Source: an uncultured Clostridia bacterium
GTDB lineage: Bacteria; Bacillota; Clostridia; Oscillospirales; Oscillospiraceae
Length of the DNA: 45,611 nucleotides
Reading direction: 5' to 3'
NCBI GenBank assembly: GCA_947365965.1
Contig: CANAZG010000015.1
Location: 1-45,611, forward strand
The notes under the pieces were generated by a model. The model saw only the letters and a program-made list of their open reading frames with translations, made no database searches and was not told the DNA's origin. Positions 1 to 10,365 of the stretch are shown here, in pieces. A program made the translations under genes and the position numbers. Position 1 is the first letter of the stretch; each line of letters starts with the position of its first letter.

Positions 1-2
1 AG

Positions 3-521
3 GTGGTGCAGATGCGCCTGACCCGGGAGTCGGACGTGGACTTCGTGGCCCTGGGCGACGTGCAGCTCATCGGCCTGGAGAACAACTGCGTGAACAGGCG
101 GGGCACCGTGACCATGCAGCGGGGCGAGCGGCTGGTCATCAAGCCCGGCGCGGTGCTGGGGGCGGAGGCCAGAGAGAACCTGCGCATCAAGACCGACTTC
201 CAGAGCTTCATGTACCCGGTCACCGGCCGCTGGAAGGGCCAGCGGCCCATCTGGGGCCACGACCTCAGCTGCGGCGGCCTGGCTTTCTACTCCGAGAGCC
301 CGGCCCTGAAGGTGGGCGAGGTGGTGGAGGTGGTGCTGCCGGTGACGGATGAGCCCCTGCTGCTGCACCTGCGGGTGCTGCGGGAGCTCAACAGCGACCG
401 GGAGGGGCTGTCTCTCTATGCGTCCCGGTTTGTGGACATCTGCCTGGACGAGGAGGTGGCCATCCGCAAGGCCGTGTTCAGCATCCAGCTCAACGCCCCC
501 CGGTCCGCCGGGGACGTGTAG
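3..521 (+). CDS. PilZ domain protein, 5' end cut by window edge
   Basis: The visible 172 residues carry the two hallmarks of a c-di-GMP-binding PilZ domain: an RxxxR motif (RENLR, about residues 57-61) and a D-x-S-x-G-G motif (DLSCGGLAFY, about 87-96). In this family both contact the dinucleotide. The first in-frame start is a GTG at base 3 with no room for a ribosome binding site, so the true start probably lies upstream. The N-terminal part resembles the YcgR-N-like beta domain that often precedes PilZ. The protein is probably a cytoplasmic c-di-GMP receptor affecting motility or surface behaviour; that role is inferred from the family. It sits just upstream of a secreted S-layer-type protein but is separated from it by a small hairpin. 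Confidence 0.75.
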   Translation: MVQMRLTRESDVDFVALGDVQLIGLENNCVNRRGTVTMQRGERLVIKPGAVLGAEARENLRIKTDFQSFMYPVTGRWKGQRPIWGHDLSCGGLAFYSESPALKVGEVVEVVLPVTDEPLLLHLRVLRELNSDREGLSLYASRFVDICLDEEVAIRKAVFSIQLNAPRSAGDV

Positions 522-547
522 GAGCGAGGCCCGCAGCAAAGAGTGAA

Positions 548-568
548 CGGCGCATTCCGCCGCTTTTT
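548..568 (+). terminator. Weak hairpin plus T5 after the PilZ gene
   Basis: A 5-bp stem (CGGCG/CGCCG, loop CATTC) is followed after one base by TTTTT. It sits between the PilZ stop and the ribosome binding site of the next gene. The short stem makes it a weak candidate, possibly giving only partial termination. Confidence 0.35.
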
Positions 569-591
569 CCGTGAAGAAAGGAGATCCAAAT

Positions 592-3500
592 ATGCACCAG
601 ACATACCGCGCCCGCTGGAGAACGCGGGCTGTGAGCCTCCTGCTGGCCATGGCCATCCTGCTGGGGCTGGCGCCGGCGGTCCCGGGCCAGCAGGCCCAGG
701 CCCACTGGTCCGACGCCTACCTCAACCAGCTGGTGGAGTGGGGCTTCATTCGCTCCGATCAGGCCAACGCCCCCACCGAGGAGCTGAGCCGGGCGGACTT
801 CATGTCCATTGTCAACCGGGCCTACGGCTACCACGTGCCCGGCGAGACCCCCTTCACCGACGTGAAGGAGAACGACTGGTTCTATGACGATGTGGGCATC
901 GCCTACACGGCCAAGTACATCAAGGGCACCTCCCCCACCACCGTCTCCCCCCAGGACACCCTCACCCGGGAGACGGCGGCCACCATCCTGGGGCGCAACA
1001 TGATGCTCCAGGAGTCCGCCGGGGAGATCCTGGGCTTTACCGATGCCCGGGACATCAGCTCCTGGGCCCGGGGCACCATCAAGTCCTCCCTGGAGCACTA
1101 TCTGGTCTCCGGCTATGACGACGGCACCTTCCGGCCCCAGAAGGACCTCACCTGGGGCGAGATGGCCTCCATGCTCACCAGCATCGTGGGCACCCCCCTC
1201 CAGGAGGCCGGGGACTACGCCCTGGGCGGCGTGTTCGGCAACGTGACCATCACCTCCCCCGGCGTGACCCTCCGTGACAGCATCATCAGCGGTGATCTGT
1301 ACATCACCGGCGGCGTGGGCCTGGGCGACGTGAAGCTGGAGAACGTCACCGTCCTGGGCCGCATCATCGCCAGCGGCACCGGCGAGAGCGAGAGCGGCGG
1401 GGCCAGCATCACCCTGCGCAACGTGGTGGCAGACGAGCTGCTGGTGGATAACCTCCAGGACAACTATGTCACCCTCAAGGCCGACGGCATCACCGAGATC
1501 GGCCGCACCACCGTGCGCACCAGCGCCTACATTGAGGACAACACCCCCGACGGCATGGGATTGAAGTACATCTCCCTGGAGGGAGATCCCCCGCCCGCAG
1601 AGGGCGAGGAGGGGGCCGAGGACTACGTGCCCGTGCAGCTGGATCTGGCCGGCCGCATCGAGGAGGTGGTCAACCGGACCCCCGGCTCCCAGGTCCGGGC
1701 CGCCAAGGGCACCGTGGCCAAGCTGACCGTGGACGAGGCCGCCACCGACTCCACCGTCATCATTGACCGGGGCGCGGAGATTAAGGAGCTGAACCTGGAC
1801 GTGGCCACCGCCGTGTCCGGCGAGGGCGACATCAAGAAGCTCAACGTCAACGCCCCCGGCTCCACCGTGACCATGCTGCCGGACGAGATCTACATCCGTC
1901 CCGGTATCACCGCCGTCATCAACGGTCAGGTCATGGACTCCACCGCCGCAGAGGAGTCCTCCCGTGAGCCCATGATCCTCTCCGGCTACCCCACAGTCAC
2001 CGACATCGCCCCCAACTCCGCCACCGCCACCTTTGCAACCAATAAGCGGGGCACCATCTACTGGGCCGTCAGCGCCATCACCGACGGCTCCGTGGGCGAG
2101 GACGACCTCATCAAGCCCCCGGCCTACGGCTCCATCGCCATACAGACCGGCACCGTCATCTCCCCCCAGGGGGACACCGAGGTCACCGCCTCCCTCACCG
2201 GCCTCACCGCCGACGGGTCCTACTACCTCTCCGCCGTGATGGTGGACGACAGGGGCCAGCGCAGCCCCACCAAGGTGGTCTCCTTCACCACCCCGGACAA
2301 CACCGTGCCCGCCTTCAACACGGGCTATCCCTACATGTCCTCCACCTCCCCCAAGGACAGCGTGGCCGTGGTGTCCGCCAACAAGAACTGCGTGCTCTAC
2401 TACGCCCTCATGCCCCAGAACGCCCAGGCGCCCACGGTCAATGAGCTGAAGGCCGCCGCCGTCTCCGGCGCGCTGGGCTACGGCGTGCGCACCCTGGAGA
2501 AGAACATCGAGGACGCCTTCCGCATCAACGACCGGCTTCTGGAGGAGAAGACCACCTACACGGTCTACTTCTGGCTGACCGACGCCAACGGGGCCAACAG
2601 CTCAGCCGTTATCCCCCTCACCTTCACCACCGCCGACGAGACGCCGCCGAAGTTCATCGTGGAGCCCACCCCCACCCCCACCAGCCCCACCAGCGTGGAC
2701 CTCTCCTTCCGGCTGGATGAGGACGGCACGGTGTACTGGGTGGCCGTCCCGGCGGGGACCCCCTACCCCTGGCCCGAGCCGGGCACCAACGAGGAGACCG
2801 CGCCTCTGAACAGTCTCTACGCCATTTTGCAGGTGACCACCGGCATGAACAAGGGCGCCAACGGCCTGTCCGGCACGGTCCGGGCTGTGATGAACCAGGA
2901 CGGCACCATCAGCGTCACAGGTATGCTGCCCGAGCAGGCCTACGACTTCTACTACATCGCCAAGGACGACGCGGGCCCGGATAAGAACTACTCCGCCGGC
3001 GGCGTGAAGAAGATTACCATTCACCCCTCCGACGGCACAGGGCCCATCGTCCGCCAGTCCTTCACCAAGCCCACCGTGGGCACCACCGAGAGCCCCACCT
3101 CCGATACGGATATTGTCCTCACCTTCTCTGAGGACGTGAAGTACAACGGAAAGGGCGGCGGCAGGAGCTTCCTGGAGATGTGGGACGACCTCCAGAGCGC
3201 CGCCAGCGAGGCCGAGCGCAAGAGCGCCCGCGACAAGCTCACGGCGGCTCTGCAAGCCACCATCACCCTCTACAAGATCGTGGCCAGCTCCAGCAATCCC
3301 CCGCCCCAGGAGGGCTACACCACCTACCATCCCAACACCACCGACTTCCCCTCCGAGTACGTGCTGGACTACACCCAGGCGACCATTGAGCGGGGCCAGA
3401 ACGGGACCGTGGTGCTCACCTTCCCCAACTCCGGCCTGCACCTGGAGAACGGCGGGCAGTACTGCTTCAAAATCCACGATATCATTGACACCTCTACCGA

Positions 3501-6500
3501 GCGGAACCCCCTGCGCGGCAACGGCGTGGTGGACTTTATCACCAACAACACCAACCCCGACGGCAGTAACCCGGATGACCACTTTGTCCCGCCCTTCACC
3601 GTGGAGCCCGCCATCCTGCGCTTCCTAACCGACGATGAGACGGTGGGCATCGCCCGGGGAGACGGCCCCTACAAGCGCGACGAGGCGGGGGCCATCACCG
3701 AGACGCTGGACCATGTGGACTTTAACTTCCATGTGACCCCCGAGTCCACCTCCACCGTCAACCCCACCCTCAGCTACGATCTGCTGTTCTTCACCAAGAC
3801 CCTGTGCGCCTTTGACCTGTACTACCGGGTCCTTGACGACAACACCAGCAAGGCTGACGGCGCAGGAAACCTGTACACGGCGGATCCCAAGTACGCTCTA
3901 GCTCGGTACACCTCCAGCAAGAGCGGCGGCGATCCGGTGGTCAACGGCATCAGCCAGCCCGACAAGAACGGCTGGGTCTATCTGGGCAACAGCGGCGACG
4001 TGCGGCCCATCACGGCGGACGACTGGCGAGGCCGGTCCCTGGGCAAGTATTTCAACGGCTGCGACGCCACCAGTTTCCCCATCCTGAAGGATCTGGACGA
4101 GGACATGCGCTACCAGTTCGTCATCACCATGACCAAGGTTGGCACCCTGGGCGGGGAGAACGACCGCCCCCTGTGGGACGATCCCGTGTACTTTGAGGTC
4201 AACGCCGCCTCCGGTCAGGCCAACCAGCTGGACACCCTGGCCGGCAACAGCGGTATGCCCAACCGGAACGACTGGAATACCTACAAGGACGTGGACGGCA
4301 GCCGGGACATCGGCCGCTGGTGGAACCCCAAGGCCAAGCAGGAGCAGAAGACCCTGGAACTGGAAAAGGAGTTCAAGGATGAGCGCCTGCCCCGGTTTGC
4401 CACCAACAACCCCATTGTCGTCGAAGTGTCCGACACAGAGGCCAAGCTTCAGATGGCCCTGGCCACCCCGGGGTGGGTATTCTATGCCATCAGCCCGGCT
4501 GTGACCAGCACTGCCAGCAACGCCAGCAAGGTCCAGGCCACCCGTAAGCTGAGCCCGGAGGACGGCGACTACACGGTTGGCACTGACACCACGCCGGCCA
4601 ACGTCATGCCCGTGCCGGGCAACGACGACCTGGTGTTCATCGCCGCAGACAAGAACGCGCCGCCGCCCACAGACGGCTCCGTGTCCATGCCCCACTGGAT
4701 GAAAGGCGGAAACGGCGAGACGGACGATCCGGCCCTGCCGAATCTGATCGAATATCCTACTCCAGAGAACATCACTGACGGGACGGCCAACGGAATCAGC
4801 CGGAGAGGCTCCGTGCAGACCACGGACACGCTGGAGCCGGAGACGGTGACGATCACCGGATTGCTGCCCAACACCATGTACTACCTGTACTGTGTCATCC
4901 GGGGCAACTCCACGGAGGATCAATCTCATGTATACATCTATCAGTTCACCACGGACAGGGTCGCCAAGCCCAAGCTGAATCTGGTCTCCCAGGACACCGG
5001 CAACGTGACGATGGATACACTGACCAACGCCTCCACTGTGAGATACCGCCTGTATTCCAAAGATGACGCGGATGCGATATGGATTCTTGACCAACCGCTT
5101 GCGAGCTATGTGGATCAGTCTCTGCCCGGAGGCATTCCCAGCGCATACGCTGGTCTGACCATACGGCAGGCGCTGACCAAAACATACTCTTCGGGCGAGG
5201 TTGGGGATGCAACAGGAGCCTATATTCCCTCCCGGCCAGGAATTCCAGACTTCTATGATGGCGGTTACTCCGTGTTTGATATCTACGCCAATGAGGATGC
5301 AAGATCGAAGGTATACCAGCTGATTATCAGCGGCACGGCCACGTCGGAGAACCCGCCGGACGCCGACTACACCAACCAGGCAAAGGCGTTCGGATCTGTG
5401 TCTACCAGAGGGGACAGCAACCCCGTCCTGGGACCCCAGAGCCTGGCGGACGCGGTGGACCCGCCGCCCAACAGCTACGTCTTCCTGGCCTGCGCCGTCA
5501 GCACGACCCGCACGCCGGGAGAGCCTACGGCGGACCATCTGCGGGCCTCCTTCAAGGCAATTGATCCCCACGAAAAGGGGTCCGGCGGCGCGCCGAATGT
5601 GAATAACGCTGTAATTGGTGAGCTGACAAAGCCCGATTCGGGCAGAGGTTATAACGGCTCTGTTATTCTTACCTTCGACAAGAGAGTATTTACCAACAAC
5701 CGCGTTCCGGCGGACAGCCAGATATTCCAGGAGTTCCTGATGACAACAAGCAAGGACACCCGTGTGGTGGTCACACCGGCGGGCGGCGGCAATTCGGCGG
5801 TGTCGTCCTATCTGATCAGCTTTACAAACCTGCCGGTATCCAGTAGCATCTATATTGACGGCAACTATCAGATCAAGAACATCAACGGCACCGGAGCGGA
5901 GGAGCCCCTGACAATCAAGCTTAATCAGGAGGAGCCCAAACGGGAGGGCGAGACGGAAAACAGGGTCTATCTCACGGTGGATTGGGGTACTTCCTTGGAG
6001 CAGCACCCAGACTATAGGCACTGGGAGGGCGATCATTTCCTGCCAGCGGACCTTGATAAGGAGGATGCCTCGATACATCTGACAAATCTCGCTTTAAGCA
6101 AGAGTAGCGGCGCTGGAACGCTAGCCCCGCAAACCGGAGCTTATGACTATGAGATCACTATGGATGTGGGAGCTAACATGACCGTTACCGCCGCAGTTGA
6201 ACCAACCACGGCGGCAGACAGCGCAACCATCACCTGGAGCCAGACTGGCGGATGTCTGACCGTCACTCCCGCAGCGGGAGGCCGCACGGCAACCATTACG
6301 GCGAACAAAGCGCCCGATGCCGGACAGACGGCAGTACTGACCGTTACGGCGCAGGGCAGCAATACCATCACCAAGCGAATATTGGTTACCATCAGGACGG
6401 CCACAGTCACCGGCATAAGCGCCAACGGTAAAGCCCTGACAAAGAACGCCGATGGGGTCTATGAGATGGAGATGTTCTATACCACCACAGGCGAGCAGCA

Positions 6501-6849
6501 GGCGCAGAAGATCACGGTGGATATCGGCGGCGTTTCCGCCCAGAGTGCAAGCAATGTAAAGCTGACTGTGGATGGCGGCAAGGCCCAGACCGGGGAGAGC
6601 TTAATTAAGGACCGGGACAAGAATCTCAAGACAACCGGCAATACCGTGCAGTTTACGCTGGATTCCAATGAGATTAAAAAGGCCGCCGCCAACAAGGCCA
6701 AAAAGACAGAGGACGTTGTTGCCACCTTCACCATTGGCGTGGGAGGCAGCACGGACGACAAGACAAAGCTGGAAGTCACCGTAAAGCTGAAGCAGGGAGA
6801 CAAGAGCGATTCCGGCATATTCAGTCAGACACCAGCAAAAAAGAAGTAA
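592..6849 (+). CDS. Giant secreted S-layer homology (SLH) protein
   Basis: I place the start at ATG 592 because AAAGGAG (577-583) precedes it by 8 bases; a GTG further upstream would put that site inside the gene. The product is about 2,085 residues. Residues 1-36 form a basic and hydrophobic signal peptide. Three SLH repeats follow (about 38-82, 88-140 and 150-200), which in this family bind pyruvylated cell-wall polymer. Residues 215-460 are a beta-helix-like stretch with GDLYIT-, GVGLGDV- and DKGA-type turns, common in Clostridia surface proteins. After that come several Fn3/Ig-like modules, recognisable by recurring segments such as GTIYWAV, VLYYAL, GTVYWVA and WVFYAI, a Big_5-like motif (IVLTFSEDV), and an Ig-like domain before a Lys-rich C-terminus. 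It is probably a structural or adhesive cell-surface protein. Codon choice relaxes visibly in the last third. Confidence 0.85.
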   Translation: MHQTYRARWRTRAVSLLLAMAILLGLAPAVPGQQAQAHWSDAYLNQLVEWGFIRSDQANAPTEELSRADFMSIVNRAYGYHVPGETPFTDVKENDWFYDDVGIAYTAKYIKGTSPTTVSPQDTLTRETAATILGRNMMLQESAGEILGFTDARDISSWARGTIKSSLEHYLVSGYDDGTFRPQKDLTWGEMASMLTSIVGTPLQEAGDYALGGVFGNVTITSPGVTLRDSIISGDLYITGGVGLGDVKLENVTVLGRIIASGTGESESGGASITLRNVVADELLVDNLQDNYVTLKADGITEIGRTTVRTSAYIEDNTPDGMGLKYISLEGDPPPAEGEEGAEDYVPVQLDLAGRIEEVVNRTPGSQVRAAKGTVAKLTVDEAATDSTVIIDRGAEIKELNLDVATAVSGEGDIKKLNVNAPGSTVTMLPDEIYIRPGITAVINGQVMDSTAAEESSREPMILSGYPTVTDIAPNSATATFATNKRGTIYWAVSAITDGSVGEDDLIKPPAYGSIAIQTGTVISPQGDTEVTASLTGLTADGSYYLSAVMVDDRGQRSPTKVVSFTTPDNTVPAFNTGYPYMSSTSPKDSVAVVSANKNCVLYYALMPQNAQAPTVNELKAAAVSGALGYGVRTLEKNIEDAFRINDRLLEEKTTYTVYFWLTDANGANSSAVIPLTFTTADETPPKFIVEPTPTPTSPTSVDLSFRLDEDGTVYWVAVPAGTPYPWPEPGTNEETAPLNSLYAILQVTTGMNKGANGLSGTVRAVMNQDGTISVTGMLPEQAYDFYYIAKDDAGPDKNYSAGGVKKITIHPSDGTGPIVRQSFTKPTVGTTESPTSDTDIVLTFSEDVKYNGKGGGRSFLEMWDDLQSAASEAERKSARDKLTAALQATITLYKIVASSSNPPPQEGYTTYHPNTTDFPSEYVLDYTQATIERGQNGTVVLTFPNSGLHLENGGQYCFKIHDIIDTSTERNPLRGNGVVDFITNNTNPDGSNPDDHFVPPFTVEPAILRFLTDDETVGIARGDGPYKRDEAGAITETLDHVDFNFHVTPESTSTVNPTLSYDLLFFTKTLCAFDLYYRVLDDNTSKADGAGNLYTADPKYALARYTSSKSGGDPVVNGISQPDKNGWVYLGNSGDVRPITADDWRGRSLGKYFNGCDATSFPILKDLDEDMRYQFVITMTKVGTLGGENDRPLWDDPVYFEVNAASGQANQLDTLAGNSGMPNRNDWNTYKDVDGSRDIGRWWNPKAKQEQKTLELEKEFKDERLPRFATNNPIVVEVSDTEAKLQMALATPGWVFYAISPAVTSTASNASKVQATRKLSPEDGDYTVGTDTTPANVMPVPGNDDLVFIAADKNAPPPTDGSVSMPHWMKGGNGETDDPALPNLIEYPTPENITDGTANGISRRGSVQTTDTLEPETVTITGLLPNTMYYLYCVIRGNSTEDQSHVYIYQFTTDRVAKPKLNLVSQDTGNVTMDTLTNASTVRYRLYSKDDADAIWILDQPLASYVDQSLPGGIPSAYAGLTIRQALTKTYSSGEVGDATGAYIPSRPGIPDFYDGGYSVFDIYANEDARSKVYQLIISGTATSENPPDADYTNQAKAFGSVSTRGDSNPVLGPQSLADAVDPPPNSYVFLACAVSTTRTPGEPTADHLRASFKAIDPHEKGSGGAPNVNNAVIGELTKPDSGRGYNGSVILTFDKRVFTNNRVPADSQIFQEFLMTTSKDTRVVVTPAGGGNSAVSSYLISFTNLPVSSSIYIDGNYQIKNINGTGAEEPLTIKLNQEEPKREGETENRVYLTVDWGTSLEQHPDYRHWEGDHFLPADLDKEDASIHLTNLALSKSSGAGTLAPQTGAYDYEITMDVGANMTVTAAVEPTTAADSATITWSQTGGCLTVTPAAGGRTATITANKAPDAGQTAVLTVTAQGSNTITKRILVTIRTATVTGISANGKALTKNADGVYEMEMFYTTTGEQQAQKITVDIGGVSAQSASNVKLTVDGGKAQTGESLIKDRDKNLKTTGNTVQFTLDSNEIKKAAANKAKKTEDVVATFTIGVGGSTDDKTKLEVTVKLKQGDKSDSGIFSQTPAKKK

Positions 6850-6859
6850 CTCACCCCAC

Positions 6860-6889
6860 GGGAGCGGGCCTGCGCCCGCTCCCGCTTTC
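6860..6889 (+). terminator. Hairpin terminator after first SLH gene
   Basis: A perfect 10-bp stem (GGGAGCGGGC/GCCCGCTCCC, loop CTGC) lies 11 bases after the stop and is followed by GCTTTCCC. The T-tract is short, so read-through into the second SLH gene 75 bases downstream is likely. Confidence 0.5.
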
Positions 6890-6924
6890 CCTGTGGGGGA
6901 AGCGATGAAAAGGAGGGCTAACCC

Positions 6925-9900
6925 ATGAAGAGCACCACAGTGCGCCGCTGTCTGAGCCTGCTGCTGACACTGGCGCTGACCTTCTCCCTGGCCGCGCCGG
7001 TCCGGGCGGACGAGACCACAGAGGGCGACGGCACAGGCACGGAGGACACCACCCTGAAGGACATGAAGCTCACCGGCCCCGTTGGCGACAACCGGCTGGA
7101 GGAGGGCGTTCTGGACGACACCTACACCCTGAAGCTGGAGGCGCCCGTCACCAACGGGGAGCGGGACGGCATCCAGCTCAACGCCGTCCTGGAGCCCCAG
7201 AGCAACGCCACCCAGGGCCTCCACGTCTCCTGGTCCTCTGACAAGCAGGACATTGTGCAGGTGGAGGAGATGGAGAACGGCCGCAAGGCCAAGATCATCC
7301 CCCAGGCCCCCGGCGACGGCGCCACGATCACCGTCTCCGCCGGCGATGATACCAAGCGGGTGACCAAGACCATCACCGTCACCGTCAGCGGCATCAGGCT
7401 CAGCGACAGTCTGGCAAAGGACGGCATCACCGTGGCGGAGAACGCCTATGAGACCATCAAGCTGGACACGGACTTCTTCCTCTACGGAGACGCCAAGGGC
7501 GGCACGATCGAGGTCTCCGTGGTGAACAACAAGCGCAGCGTCATCCCCCGGGTGGAATCGGACAACTCCATCACCGTGGAGGGCATCAGCGCCGACGAGG
7601 CCACGGTGGTCATCACCGTCACCGTCCCGGGCAAGGTCTACACGGCGGAGTTCCCCGTCAAGGTCACTGCCAGCAGGGCCACCATCGAGCACACGACCGG
7701 GGTCAGCGCCAGCGAGCCCCTGAAATTCTCCGAGCTGGAGGCCAAGATCAAGGCCCAGTGCAAGGAGATCACCGGCGGCGAGCTGGCCTCCATCACCGGC
7801 GTGACCGTCTCCACCGCCCAGGGCACCCTCTACCTGGGCTACAAGTCCGAGGCGGACACCGGCGCGGGGGTGGCGGGGAGCCACTCCTACTTTGTGGACG
7901 GGGCGGTCCGGGGCCCCTACATTAAGGACATCACCTTTGTCCCCAACATCACCTTTGCCGGGGAGAAGGCCACCATCCACTACACGGGCATGAACCAGAG
8001 CGGCCGGTCCTTCAAGGGCGAGATCCTGGTGACCCTGAAGGAGACGGAGACGGACGTGTCCATCACCTCGGACCAGGGCAAGCCGGTGGCGCTGTCGGCG
8101 GCGCTGTTCAGCAAGGTCTGCCAGAGCGAGCTGGGCTCCCCCCTCAGCTACGTGATCTTCACCCTGCCCCCGGTGAGCCAGGGGGAGCTGTACCAGGACT
8201 ACAAGGGGGAGGGCGACTACGGCATGAAGGTCTCCTCCACCCAGAAGTACGATCAGAGCGAGATCAATGACCTGACCTTTGTGCCCGCCCCCGGCTTCTC
8301 CGGCACGGTGCGCATCGGCTACGCCGGCTACAGCGTCTCCGGCGGCAAGTACACCGGGGAGCTGGTCATCACCGTCACCCAGGGGCTGGACGCGGGAATC
8401 GAGCTCTACGACGACGGCCGGGGGTACATCACCTTCTCCACCGGCAGCTTTGAGAGCTTCTGCTTCGCCGCCACCGGGGCGCGGATGGGCTACGTCTCCT
8501 TTACGCCCCCCTCCACCACCCAGGGCAGCCTCTACTCCTACTGGCGGGGCGGAGACAACCGGGGAACCCTGGTGACGGCGGAGGATCGGTACTACCCCAC
8601 CGGCGCGCCCCGGGTGGAGCAGGTGACCTTCGTAGCCGCGGAGGGTTTCCACGGCACGGTCCGGGTGCCCTTCCGGGGTGTGGACATCAACGGCAAGGAG
8701 TTCTCCGGCACGGCGGAGCTGAACTTCCAGTCCAGCGGGGCCGGGGATGTGAGCTACTCCTGCGCCCCCGGGGGGTATGTGAAGCTGGTGACGACGGACT
8801 TCAACAGCCTCTCCATGGACCTCACCGGCCAGCGGCTCCACTACGTGGTGTTCAACGCCCTGCCGGATCTGAACCAGGGGACCCTCTACCACAACCGCAC
8901 CAGCGCCGGGTCCATCGGCGCCCGGGTGACCACGGCCACCAAGTACTTCAACAGCGCCACCCCCTATCTGACGAATCTGTCCTTCTGGGCCAAGGAGACG
9001 TTCCGGGGGAGCGTGGAGGTGCCCTTTACCGGCTGCGCCGTATCCGGGGAGACCTTCTCCGGGGTGATGGTCATTGACAGCACCTCCGGCGGCGGAAGCG
9101 GCTCCGGCGGCGGAAGCCGGGTAAGCTACGCCACCTCCGGCCGCCAGACCGTGACCTTTGACAGCGGCGACTTTGACGCGGCGTGTCAGGCGGCGGTGGG
9201 GTCCTCCCTCAATTACCTCCGCTTCACCCTGCCCTCCTCCGGCCAGGGCATTCTCTACCTGGGCTACCGGGAGGGGGAGCCCACCCGGGCGGTAAGCGGG
9301 TCCGACAGCCTGTACCGGGGCGGCGAGATGTCGGTGTCCAACGTGACGTTCATGCCCGCCGTGGGCTTCTCCGGCGTGGCCTCCATCCCCTTCACCGCCT
9401 GGACCATCGGCGGCTCCCAGGTCAGCGGCACGGTGGAGGTGACGGTCAGAGCCGGCACGGGGACCCTGACCACAGTGCAGTACGCCACCTACGGCGCGCC
9501 GGTGACCCTGCGGGCCTACGACTTCCAGGCCGCCGGAGCCGGCAACCAGCCGGTGAGCCTGCGCTTCACCGGCCTGCCGGAGGAGAGCCAGGGCAGGCTG
9601 TACTACCAGTACGTCAGCCCCATCCAGTACAGCTGGAAGGCGGACGTCACCACCGACTACAGTTTGGGCGGCGATCCGTCGGTGTCCAACCTGACGTTCC
9701 TGCCCAAGGCCGGGTACACGGGGGTGGTGAACATCCCCTACACGGCCACCAACGCCGACGGCAGCGACTACTCCGGTACGCTGCGCATCACTGTGGAGCG
9801 CGCCGGGACCTCGGCCAACTTCCGGGATCTGGCGGGGAGCGGGGCCCAGACCATCTCCGCGGCGGACTTCCTCCACGATCTGGGAGTAGTCAACGGCATG

Positions 9901-10365
9901 AGTCCCGGCCAGTACGGCCCCGGGCTGTCCATCCGGCGGGGCGACTTCTGCCTGATGCTCTGCCGGGCCTTCCGGTTTGAAACAGGCGGCGGCACGGGCC
10001 GGTTCTTCACCGACGTGCCCGCCGGCGCCTACTACGCCGAGGCGGTGAACACCCTCAGCGCACTGGGCATCGTCAACGGCACAGGCAACAACCGCTTCCT
10101 GCCCAGCGCCTCCATCTCCCGCCAGGACGCGGCCCTTATGGTCCAGCGCACCCTGGCTGCGGCGGACATGGACCCGGGCAGCGGCTCGGCCAAGGACCTC
10201 AACGCCTACGCCGACGGCAGTCAGGTGAGCAGCTACGCCCAGGGGGCGGTGGCGGGCCTGCTCCAGCTGGGCCTGCTGCCCGTCAGCGGGAACCAGCTCT
10301 CCCCCCGCGCCGATCTGACCCGCGGGGACATGGCGGTGCTGCTCCACCGGGCCATGACCCAGTGA
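6925..10365 (+). CDS. Secreted SLH protein with six tandem cadherin-like repeats
   Basis: A signal peptide (residues 1-28, ending PVRA) opens the 1,146-residue product, and AGGAGGG lies upstream of the ATG. Residues 30-250 contain two Ig-like (Big) domains. Six repeats of about 110-120 residues follow, starting near 254, 377, 491, 608, 732 and 850. Each has a QGxLY segment, a YxxG-type segment, a vxnLTFvPaxGFsG segment and a final G-x-x-F/Y-SG-T/E strand, resembling bacterial cadherin-like repeats. A Gly/Ser linker (bases 9088-9117) separates repeats 4 and 5. Three SLH-like repeats end the protein (about 963-1146), so it is anchored by its C-terminus, unlike its upstream neighbour, which is anchored by its N-terminus. 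It is probably an S-layer-associated surface or adhesion protein; the ligand is unknown. Confidence 0.85.
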   Translation: MKSTTVRRCLSLLLTLALTFSLAAPVRADETTEGDGTGTEDTTLKDMKLTGPVGDNRLEEGVLDDTYTLKLEAPVTNGERDGIQLNAVLEPQSNATQGLHVSWSSDKQDIVQVEEMENGRKAKIIPQAPGDGATITVSAGDDTKRVTKTITVTVSGIRLSDSLAKDGITVAENAYETIKLDTDFFLYGDAKGGTIEVSVVNNKRSVIPRVESDNSITVEGISADEATVVITVTVPGKVYTAEFPVKVTASRATIEHTTGVSASEPLKFSELEAKIKAQCKEITGGELASITGVTVSTAQGTLYLGYKSEADTGAGVAGSHSYFVDGAVRGPYIKDITFVPNITFAGEKATIHYTGMNQSGRSFKGEILVTLKETETDVSITSDQGKPVALSAALFSKVCQSELGSPLSYVIFTLPPVSQGELYQDYKGEGDYGMKVSSTQKYDQSEINDLTFVPAPGFSGTVRIGYAGYSVSGGKYTGELVITVTQGLDAGIELYDDGRGYITFSTGSFESFCFAATGARMGYVSFTPPSTTQGSLYSYWRGGDNRGTLVTAEDRYYPTGAPRVEQVTFVAAEGFHGTVRVPFRGVDINGKEFSGTAELNFQSSGAGDVSYSCAPGGYVKLVTTDFNSLSMDLTGQRLHYVVFNALPDLNQGTLYHNRTSAGSIGARVTTATKYFNSATPYLTNLSFWAKETFRGSVEVPFTGCAVSGETFSGVMVIDSTSGGGSGSGGGSRVSYATSGRQTVTFDSGDFDAACQAAVGSSLNYLRFTLPSSGQGILYLGYREGEPTRAVSGSDSLYRGGEMSVSNVTFMPAVGFSGVASIPFTAWTIGGSQVSGTVEVTVRAGTGTLTTVQYATYGAPVTLRAYDFQAAGAGNQPVSLRFTGLPEESQGRLYYQYVSPIQYSWKADVTTDYSLGGDPSVSNLTFLPKAGYTGVVNIPYTATNADGSDYSGTLRITVERAGTSANFRDLAGSGAQTISAADFLHDLGVVNGMSPGQYGPGLSIRRGDFCLMLCRAFRFETGGGTGRFFTDVPAGAYYAEAVNTLSALGIVNGTGNNRFLPSASISRQDAALMVQRTLAAADMDPGSGSAKDLNAYADGSQVSSYAQGAVAGLLQLGLLPVSGNQLSPRADLTRGDMAVLLHRAMTQ

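Noticed and set aside
571-591. GTG 571 as start of the giant SLH protein
   Set aside because: That start would place the clear AAAGGAG ribosome binding site inside the coding sequence; ATG 592 has the right spacing.
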